A DNA stretch of 64,000 nucleotides from CAVWUA01 sp963758025 (GTDB lineage: Bacteria > Planctomycetota > Planctomycetia > Isosphaerales > Isosphaeraceae). Positions 51,413-57,818 of this stretch are shown here, piece after piece. Within the stretch, counting starts at the first letter, position 1, and every line of letters begins with the position of its first letter. The stretch covers positions 1 to 64,000 of the forward strand of contig CAVWUA010000026.1 of assembly GCA_963758025.1 (NCBI GenBank), read 5' to 3'. The notes under the pieces were generated by a model, which worked only from the letters and a program-made list of their open reading frames with translations, ran no database searches and had not been told where the DNA came from. A program made the translations under genes and the position numbers.

Positions 51413-51477
51413 GACTAGAATGAATGTTGGAATAACGATAATATAATTAATCGTCAACCATATCGCATCAACCTCCT

Positions 51478-51506
51478 CTCGTGCCCCCGCTCCGCGTGGG
51501 GACGAG
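51478..51506. repeat. 29-bp hairpin box, copy 1
   Basis: CTCGTGCCCCCGCTCCGCGT runs into GGGGACGAG, giving CTCGT/ACGAG arms with CCCC/GGGG inside. It matches copy 2 at 53088-53116 in length and layout. An AT-rich run (ATAATATAATTAATC) lies just upstream. Confidence 0.7.
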
Positions 51507-51606
51507 GCAAGTCGATGATGTCTGATCCGCGGATCGTAGGGTGGGTGAGCGATGCGTTGCCCACCGATTATCCAATAAACGATCAATGGGTTCCTGGGAT
51601 TAGGAG

Positions 51607-51765
51607 TTCCGCCAGAATAATCTGTACAATTGTGGTCTCTTTCCTTCTTCGGGTGGCTGGGGTCTCGTCTGCGAGACCCCGGTGCGACGCTCCGATCCTG
51701 GGGTCTCGAAGACGAGACCCCAGCCACCCAGACCGGGCGATTCGCCCAGGGTATTCTGGCGAAAC
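51607..51765. repeat. Hairpin element (MITE-like), copy 1
   Basis: Ends are GTTCCGCCAGAATA (51607-51620) and TATTCTGGCGAAAC (51752-51765), a 14-bp inverted repeat with one mismatch. A perfect 19-bp stem pairs 51651-51669 (GGGTGGCTGGGGTCTCGTC) with 51711-51729. The 141 bp from TACAATTGTGGTC (51625) on match copy 2 at 53175-53315. It sits between the DUF4350 and MoxR genes and, with the hairpin box at 51478, fills the 51413-51819 gap. Confidence 0.85.
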
Positions 51766-51819
51766 GATCTGGGATCGATTCTCTGCTGCTCGCTGGCCAT
51801 TCTTCCCCTTCCGAGGCTG

Positions 51820-53001
51820 ATGATGAGTATCGAGTTCCCGTGTAGCGGCTGCCGCAGGCCGATCCAGATGGCCGACGAGATGGCGGGCAAGCATATCAAG
51901 TGCGGCCAGTGTGGCGCCGTCTCGCGCGTGCCGGAGCCGGATTCGGAGTCGGTCGTCATGGTGGACGACGGCGACCTCGTCACCGGCAACGCGGCGCCCG
52001 CGGAAACCGGAGCCGACGGGTCTCCCGAGCCTCCGCCGCCGTCCGGCAACCCCTTCGTGACCGACTGGTCGCGGCGGGTCCGGGACGAGATCAACAAGGT
52101 CTACGTCGGTCAGGATGAGCTGGTCCGGGGCGTGCTGATCGCCTTGCTGGCCGAGGGACACGTCCTGATCGAGAGCGTGCCGGGGCTGGGCAAGACCCTG
52201 CTGGTGCGAACCCTCGGGCGGGTCCTCGGCTGCCATTTCAACCGCATTCAGTTCACCCCCGACCTGATGCCCTCGGACGTCACCGGCGCGTCCATCTTCG
52301 ACGAGAAGCTCCAGGACTTCCGGTTCCGGCCCGGCCCGGTGTTCACCCAGCTCCTGCTGGCCGACGAGATCAACCGGGCGCCCGCCAAGACGCACTCGGC
52401 CCTGCTGGAGATCATGCAGGAGATCCGCGTCACGGTCGATGGCGTGCCGTACCCGCTGGAACGGCCGTTCCTGGTCATGGCCACGCAGAACCCGATCGAG
52501 TCGGAAGGGACCTACAACCTCCCCGAGGCGCAGCTCGACCGCTTCCTGTTCAAGCTGGTGGCCGATTATCCGAGCCTCGGAGAGGAGACGGACATCCTCC
52601 GGCTCCACACGGAGGGCAAGAGCCCCGATGCGCTTCTGACCGACGAGGTGAAGACCGTCACCGACCCGGCGGAGGTTCTGGCGGTTCAGCGCCATAGCGC
52701 GAGCATCCTGGTGGACGACCGCGTGCTGAACTACATCGCGGCCCTGGTGCGTCGCACGCGCGAGTGGCCGGCGTTCGCCCTGGGGGCCTCCCCCCGCGCC
52801 GGCGTGGCGATCCTCCGAGGCGCCCGCGCCGCCGCCGCGCTCGAAGGCCGCGATTTCGCCGTCCCCGACGACGTTCAGGATGTGGTCCTCGCCGCCTTGC
52901 GGCACCGCGTCATCCTCACCCCCGAAGCCGAGGTCGAGGGCCGCCGGGTCGATGATTTGCTCACCGACCTGATCCGCTCGGTGGAAGTGCCACGGAAATA
53001 A
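51820..53001 (+). CDS. MoxR-family AAA ATPase with N-terminal zinc ribbon
   Basis: 393 residues from ATG 51820 (a second ATG follows at once). The first 30 residues form a zinc ribbon, CSGCRRPIQM...IKCGQCG, then a Pro/Glu-rich linker and the MoxR core: Walker A VPGLGKTLLVRTL, Walker B LLLADEINRAPAKTH, sensor ATQNPIESEGTYNLPEAQLD and the C-terminal lid (ALGASPRAGVAILRGAR). MoxR ATPases act as chaperones working with DUF58/vWA proteins. The zinc ribbon resembles a planctomycete N-terminal tag and is not part of ordinary MoxR. Intact. Confidence 0.93.
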   Translation: MMSIEFPCSGCRRPIQMADEMAGKHIKCGQCGAVSRVPEPDSESVVMVDDGDLVTGNAAPAETGADGSPEPPPPSGNPFVTDWSRRVRDEINKVYVGQDELVRGVLIALLAEGHVLIESVPGLGKTLLVRTLGRVLGCHFNRIQFTPDLMPSDVTGASIFDEKLQDFRFRPGPVFTQLLLADEINRAPAKTHSALLEIMQEIRVTVDGVPYPLERPFLVMATQNPIESEGTYNLPEAQLDRFLFKLVADYPSLGEETDILRLHTEGKSPDALLTDEVKTVTDPAEVLAVQRHSASILVDDRVLNYIAALVRRTREWPAFALGASPRAGVAILRGARAAAALEGRDFAVPDDVQDVVLAALRHRVILTPEAEVEGRRVDDLLTDLIRSVEVPRK

Positions 53002-53087
53002 AGACGACTCACCGCGAAGCACGTGAAAATTGCGAAGCGCGAGAGGAAGAGATTCGCCTTGGAGTTCCACCGTTCAGTACAATTCCC

Positions 53088-53116
53088 CTCGTTCCCACGC
53101 AGCGCATGGGAACGAG
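53088..53116. repeat. 29-bp hairpin box, copy 2
   Basis: CTCGTTCCCA (53088-53097) pairs with TGGGAACGAG (53107-53116), a perfect 10-bp stem around CGCAGCGCA. Copy 1 at 51478 differs at several stem positions yet keeps the fold. Confidence 0.75.
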
Positions 53117-53159
53117 AACAAAATGAGCTTTTTTGCATACATCGCGTGCTTGGACGCCT

Positions 53160-53315
53160 CGTCAGACTAACCTATACAATTGTGGTCAATTTTCTTCTTC
53201 GGGTGGCTGGGGTCTCGTCCGCGAGACCCCGGTGCGACGGCCCGACTCCGGGGTCTCGCGGACGAGACCCCAGCCACCCAGACCGGGCGATTCGCACAGC
53301 GTATTCTGGCGAAAC
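53160..53315. repeat. Hairpin element (MITE-like), copy 2
   Basis: The left end is degraded (CGTCAGACTAACC against CGCCAGAATAATC in copy 1); the right end TATTCTGGCGAAAC is intact. The central stem is a perfect 30-bp inverted repeat (53201-53230 with 53250-53279), starting GGGTGGCTGGGGTCTCGTCC, around a 19-base loop. It lies just upstream of the DUF58 gene, ending 35 bases before its ATG, and with the hairpin box at 53088 fills the 53002-53349 gap. Confidence 0.88.
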
Positions 53316-53349
53316 TCCTTTGCGGTGAATCCTGATTCCCGGAGGTCCC

Positions 53350-54689
53350 ATGATCTGGCCCGGCCGCAACCTGGCGATGGCCGCCCTTGTCCCGGCTCTG
53401 TTGTCGCTGGTCTTGCTGGTGCCGCGTTCGGAATTATTCCGGCCGGTGCTCATCGGGATGGACGTGCTGGTCGGCGTGGTGGCGCTGGCCGACCTGACGA
53501 CCCTGATCGGCGTGAAGCGGCTCCGCGCGTCGCGGGCATGTGGCTCGGTCTTCTCGATCGGCGAGCGGCAGCAGATCGAGCTGACCGTCGAGAACCCCGG
53601 CCGACTGCGACGGACCATGCGGATCAAGGACGACGTGCCCGAGCCGTTCGAGTTGGACCCGTCGGAGTTCTTCATCGCCCTGTCCGGCGCGGCCAGGCGA
53701 CCTTGATCTACGAGGTCGTGCCGAAGCGCCGGGGGTCGTACGCGATGCGGCGGCTCTACGCCCTGGTCTCCAGCCGGCTGGGGTTCTGGTGGCGCGAGGT
53801 GAAGCTGCCGGTGGAAACCGGCGTGCGGGTCTATCCCGACGTCCGCCAGATCGCCCGTTATACCCTCCTGGCGCGCCGCGACCGGCTGAGCGTGATGGGG
53901 ATGCGGCGCTCGCGGAAGCTCGGCACGGATAATGAATTCGAGCGATTGCGCGATTACGTCGTGGGCGACGAGCCGCGCCACATGGACTGGCGGGCCACCG
54001 CGAGACGCCGCAAGCTCACCGTGCGCGCCCATCAGACGAACCAGAGCCAGCGCATCCTGTTCCTGATCGACTGCGGCCGGATGATGGCCGGCGACACCGG
54101 CGGGGGCCTCTCGCCACTGGACCACGCGTTCAATGCGATGCTCATGCTCGCGCACGTCGCCCTGATCCGGGGGGATCAGGTCGGCCTGCTGGCGTATGCC
54201 GACCGCATCCATGCGTATGTGCCGCCGGCCGGCGGCCCGAAGCGGATCAACCGCCTGGTTCACTCCGTCCATAACCTGTTTCCCCAGCTTGTTGAGTCGC
54301 GGCACGACCGGGCGTTTGTCGAGCTGGAGCGGCGCTGCCGGAAGCGGTCGCTCGTCGTGCTCATGACGAACGTCTTCGACGACGTCGCCGCGCAGCAGGT
54401 GGCCGATCACCTCGGCGTGCTCGTCGGCCGACACCTCCCGCTGGGCGTCTTCCTCCGCGATCGCGATATCTTTACCCTGGCGGACCTGGCGTTCGATGCC
54501 GAGGGCAAGACCGTGGAGGGTGATGCCCTCTTCCGGGGCGCGGCGGCGGCGGCCATGCTGAACTGGCGCGAGCGCGTCCTGACCGTCCTGCGGCAGCGAG
54601 GCGCCCTGACGCTCGACGTCTTTCCCGAGGACCTGACGGCTCCGCTGGTCAATCGCTACCTGGAGATCAAGGCGAGACACCTGCTGTGA
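53350..54689 (+). CDS. DUF58 protein, MoxR partner; one frameshift
   Basis: About 446 residues. Two N-terminal membrane helices (LAMAALVPALLSLVLLV and FRPVLIGMDVLVGVVALADL) lead to a beta domain. Near 53691 one base is missing between LSGA and QATLIYEVVPKRRGSY. The DUF58 signature follows: FERLRDYVVGDEPRHMDWRA with TARRRKLTVR, then a vWA-like domain (RILFLIDCGRMM, HDRAFVELERRCRKRSLVVL). DUF58 proteins bind the MoxR chaperone next to them. The TGA overlaps the GTG of the next gene by 4 bases (GTGA). Confidence 0.88.
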
Positions 54690-55465
54690 ACTCTCGGAGG
54701 ATCGGCCCTTTGTCACAGTCACCCCCTTCAAACATGCCCCCCTTGAATCCCTACGCGGCCCCCTTGACGGAGATCGGCCTCACCCCGATCGACATCGAGG
54801 GCAACCCGGCCGCGGCCGAGATCCTGCGGCGGACGTACCATCGCCGCGAGGTCGCCGTCAAGGTTCTGGGCGTCGTCATGACCTCGCTGGGTTGCTTCTT
54901 CCTGGTTCTCGGCCTCATCCTCAGCGTGGTGAGCCTGGTCATCGGCATGAGTGTGGAATTCACCACGTCGGCCAGGGGGGCGGACGAGTGGGTGACGCCC
55001 CTTGTCCTGGGTACGGTCCAACTGTTCTTCGGTACGATTCTCTTCGCCGCCGGGCTTGGGCTGAGGCGCCTGAAACCCTGGGCACGCTGGTTTTCCGTCG
55101 TGATCACCACGCTGGTCCTCCTGGTGCTGGTTCTGCTCGCCGGGCTCATGCCGTTTCGCGGTGGTGGCGGGATCGGGGCGATCGTCACGGTCGCCCTGGC
55201 CTCGATCCCGCTCGGGACGCTGGTGCTCCTGATGTCCCCGGATGCAACGATCCTCTTTTCGCCCGGTTACAAATCGGTGATCGCGCGGACCTCTCCGCGG
55301 TTCCTGGCGAAGTCCCCGCCGCGGAAACCGGAACTGACCGAGGAGGTCCGGCGGAACATCGACCAGCGGACCCTTCGTTGGATCAAGGTCGCGATCTTCG
55401 GGGCCTTCCTCGCGCTGCTGATGATTCTCTTGCTGGTGGCCGCGTCGAGTGTGTGGCTCCTTTGA
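54686..55465 (+). CDS. NPYAAP-type membrane protein, paralogue 1
   Basis: 259 residues from GTG 54686, coupled to DUF58; ATG 54734 (MPPLNPYAAP) is a possible later start. The N-terminus bears the NPYAAPLT motif. Hydrophobic segments include VLGVVMTSLGCFFLVLGLIL, LVLGTVQLFFGTILFAAGLG, VITTLVLLVLVLLAGLMPF and a C-terminal anchor FGAFLALLMILLLVAASSVW. The conserved patterns GLGLRRLKPWARW and MSPDATILFSPGYKSVIART recur in the next gene. The function is unknown; NPYAAP-start membrane proteins are common in planctomycetes. Confidence 0.8.
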   Translation: MNSRRIGPLSQSPPSNMPPLNPYAAPLTEIGLTPIDIEGNPAAAEILRRTYHRREVAVKVLGVVMTSLGCFFLVLGLILSVVSLVIGMSVEFTTSARGADEWVTPLVLGTVQLFFGTILFAAGLGLRRLKPWARWFSVVITTLVLLVLVLLAGLMPFRGGGGIGAIVTVALASIPLGTLVLLMSPDATILFSPGYKSVIARTSPRFLAKSPPRKPELTEEVRRNIDQRTLRWIKVAIFGAFLALLMILLLVAASSVWLL

Positions 55466-55561
55466 ACCGGGGCCGGATCGCACCGGGACGACCCCCGGCG
55501 CGAGCACCTGGCCACCGACCCCTTCGTCTTTTCCTGGTCCCTCGCCTGGAGTATTCGGCTC

Positions 55562-56248
55562 ATGTCCTCAATGCCGCCCGACCACGACAATCCCTATGCC
55601 GCGCCGACGACCGATATCAAGGGGCCTGTCGGTGAATTGCCTGGCGATCTCACCCACGCCGAACAGGTCCGACGCGAGTACCTCGGCCACGAGGCGTCGG
55701 TCAAATCGGTCGGTTCGCTCTATTATCTGGGGGCGTTCTTCGGGATCATCGGCGTCGTCGGAATACTGGCCACGATCTTCAACCCCAACGTGATGGGCCC
55801 TGCCGGTCCACAAGGGGTGAATGAACGGGCCTTCATGGTTGGAATCTCGGTCTTCTATCTGCTCATGACGGCGCTCAACATCGCGCTCGGGTACGGGCTG
55901 CACCATCTCCAGACGTGGGCGCGGTGGACGGTCGCGGTCTTGACGGGGCTGAGTTTGTTGTACGTTCTGGGCGTTGGCGTCGTGACCGGCGTTCTCATGG
56001 GCCAGTTCGTCGTCGGGGCGATCGTGTTGCTCGTCGGCGGCGGGATCAGCGGTTATATTCTTTACCTGATGGTGTCCCCCAGGGCGTCGGTCGTCTTCTC
56101 CCGGGAATACAAGCAGATCATCCTGAAGACGCCGCACATCAGGTACAAGACGAGTCTGCTGTTGAAGATCGTCCTGGTGGTCTTCATCCTCTTGATCGTG
56201 TCGATCGTCGGTTACGCCGTTTTCCTTTCCGCCTTGGGGGGCCGATAA
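55562..56248 (+). CDS. NPYAAP-type membrane protein, paralogue 2
   Basis: 228 residues, paralogous to the gene before it: DNPYAAPTTD at the N-terminus, RREYLGHEASVKSVGSLYYL, GYGLHHLQTWARWTVAVLT, MVSPRASVVFSREYKQIILK then TPHIRYKTSLLLK, and a final helix IVLVVFILLIVSIVGYAVF. It has about five membrane spans and a shorter C-terminal soluble part. A gap of 96 bp separates the pair, so this is a tandem gene duplication that has diverged widely. Function unknown. Confidence 0.8.
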   Translation: MSSMPPDHDNPYAAPTTDIKGPVGELPGDLTHAEQVRREYLGHEASVKSVGSLYYLGAFFGIIGVVGILATIFNPNVMGPAGPQGVNERAFMVGISVFYLLMTALNIALGYGLHHLQTWARWTVAVLTGLSLLYVLGVGVVTGVLMGQFVVGAIVLLVGGGISGYILYLMVSPRASVVFSREYKQIILKTPHIRYKTSLLLKIVLVVFILLIVSIVGYAVFLSALGGR

Positions 56249-56290
56249 CCGTTTCGCAACCGTCCCCGGACCTCAGCGGGAGCTTGATCC

Positions 56291-57187
56291 ATGATTCGCC
56301 TCGGCATCGTTGACTTCGACACCAGCCACGTCGTCGAGTTCACCAAGCGTCTGAACCACGTCGATATCGCCGAGGACCAGTGGGTCAACGGGGCGAAGGT
56401 CGTCGCGGGCGTTCCGGGCACCTCGCGGATCTCGCCGGAGCGGATTCCCGAGTACACCGAGCAGATGAAGACGTACGGCGTCACGCTCTACGACGATCCG
56501 GCCGACCTGTTCGGCAAGGTCGACGCCGTCCTGATCGAGTCGGTCGATGGCAGCGTCCACCGCGAGCGGGCCTTGCCGTTCCTGGAGCGCGGGATGCCGA
56601 CGTACGTCGATAAGCCGTTCGCCTGCTCGCTGGACGACGCCCGCGCGATGATCGACCTGGCCACGCGCAAGCACATCCCGATCATGTCGAGTTCCAGCCT
56701 GCGCTACGCGCCCGAGGTGGTCGAGGCCCGGGACGGCACCGACGCGACCGGGCCGATCGTCGGCGTGGCGACGTATGGCCCCGCGCCGACGCACCCGCGC
56801 AACCCCGGGCTGTTTCATTACGGCATCCACCCGGTCGAGATGCTTTATACCCTGATGGGACCAGGGTGCGAGCGCCTGACGTGCCTGAGCCGGCCCGGCG
56901 GCGAGGTCGTCACGGGGGTCTGGAAGGATGGCCGGGTCGCCACGATCCGGGGCATTCGGGACGGTCAGCAAGCCTACGGCTTCACCGTCTTCGGCGAGAA
57001 GGGGGTCCAGACGCAGGGCGTGAGCACGCAATATATCTACCGAGAGCTGCTCAAGCGGATCGTGTCGATGTTCGAGACGAACGAGCTGCCGATCGACCCG
57101 CGCGAGACCCTGGAACTCGTCGCGTTCATTGAAGGGGCCTTCCAGAGCGCCAACGCCGGCGGCGAGCCGGTCGAGCTGCACGTTTAA
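56291..57187 (+). CDS. Gfo/Idh/MocA-family NAD(P)-dependent oxidoreductase
   Basis: 298 residues. The N-terminal Rossmann half is RLGIVDFDTSHVVEFTKRL, with DAVLIESVDGSVHRERALPF and the EKP-like motif YVDKPFACSLDDARAMIDL, whose Lys is the usual catalytic residue. The C-terminal half includes LFHYGIHPVEMLYTLMG, with His in the position expected for the catalytic His. The first strand has GIVDFDTSH instead of a GxGxxG loop, as in several planctomycete members. Probably acts on a sugar or inositol. Its stop overlaps the converging tlpA-like stop by 3 bases. Confidence 0.85.
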   Translation: MIRLGIVDFDTSHVVEFTKRLNHVDIAEDQWVNGAKVVAGVPGTSRISPERIPEYTEQMKTYGVTLYDDPADLFGKVDAVLIESVDGSVHRERALPFLERGMPTYVDKPFACSLDDARAMIDLATRKHIPIMSSSSLRYAPEVVEARDGTDATGPIVGVATYGPAPTHPRNPGLFHYGIHPVEMLYTLMGPGCERLTCLSRPGGEVVTGVWKDGRVATIRGIRDGQQAYGFTVFGEKGVQTQGVSTQYIYRELLKRIVSMFETNELPIDPRETLELVAFIEGAFQSANAGGEPVELHV

Positions 57188-57795
57188 TCCTTGTTCGGTC
57201 GATTCGCCACGACCTTGGGCTTGGGCCGCGAGAGCGATTCGAGGAAATCGGCCACTTTGGGGTCGTCCCACTGCGCGGCACCGACGTGCGCGGCGGCGAT
57301 CCGGCCGTCGGGGGCGATGATGAAGGTCGCGGGGATGCCATCCGTGAGAAAGATATCCGGCGGCGCTTCCTCCGCGCGGAGCACGGTCAGGCCGGGCATC
57401 TTCTCGCGGTTCAGGTAGGATCGGAGCGTGTCCGCGTCCTCATCGGTGGAAACCGCCAGGAAGACGACGTCGTCCACCCGGGACTGGTTCGCCAGGTTGA
57501 CGATCGCGGGCATCTCCATCCGGCACGGCGGGCACCACGTCGCCCAGAGGTTCAGGAAGACCGTCTTGCCCCGGTAGCGGGCAAAGTCCACCGGGTCACC
57601 GGCGGGGGTCTGGAGGGTCCATCCGTAATCGGCCTGGAAGGCCCCCGGCGCGGTCAGGTTCGGGGGCGGCAATTCGCCGGCCATCGGTCCTTTCGGCCCG
57701 GCCACGGCCAGCCAGATGATCCAGGCCACCACCAGGGCGCCGACCACGAGGAACAGCGTCCGGTTGTCCTTTTTTTGAGGCGTCTCGTCCGTCAT
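57184..57795 (-). CDS. TlpA-family membrane-anchored thioredoxin
   Basis: 203 residues from ATG 57795; an upstream TTG would add nine. One N-terminal anchor (LFLVVGALVVAWIIWLAVAG), then a periplasmic thioredoxin fold with WCPPC at 87-91, FLNLWATW before it and cis-Pro in GIPATFIIAPDG. Such proteins reduce periplasmic disulfides, often for cytochrome c maturation, which would fit the cytochrome-rich secretome of this window (inference). The MFS-spermidine synthase gene ends 23 bases upstream on the same strand. Confidence 0.88.
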   Translation of the reverse strand: MTDETPQKKDNRTLFLVVGALVVAWIIWLAVAGPKGPMAGELPPPNLTAPGAFQADYGWTLQTPAGDPVDFARYRGKTVFLNLWATWCPPCRMEMPAIVNLANQSRVDDVVFLAVSTDEDADTLRSYLNREKMPGLTVLRAEEAPPDIFLTDGIPATFIIAPDGRIAAAHVGAAQWDDPKVADFLESLSRPKPKVVANRPNKD

Positions 57796-57818
57796 CGCAT
57801 GGCTCCGGCGTTCGTCGG

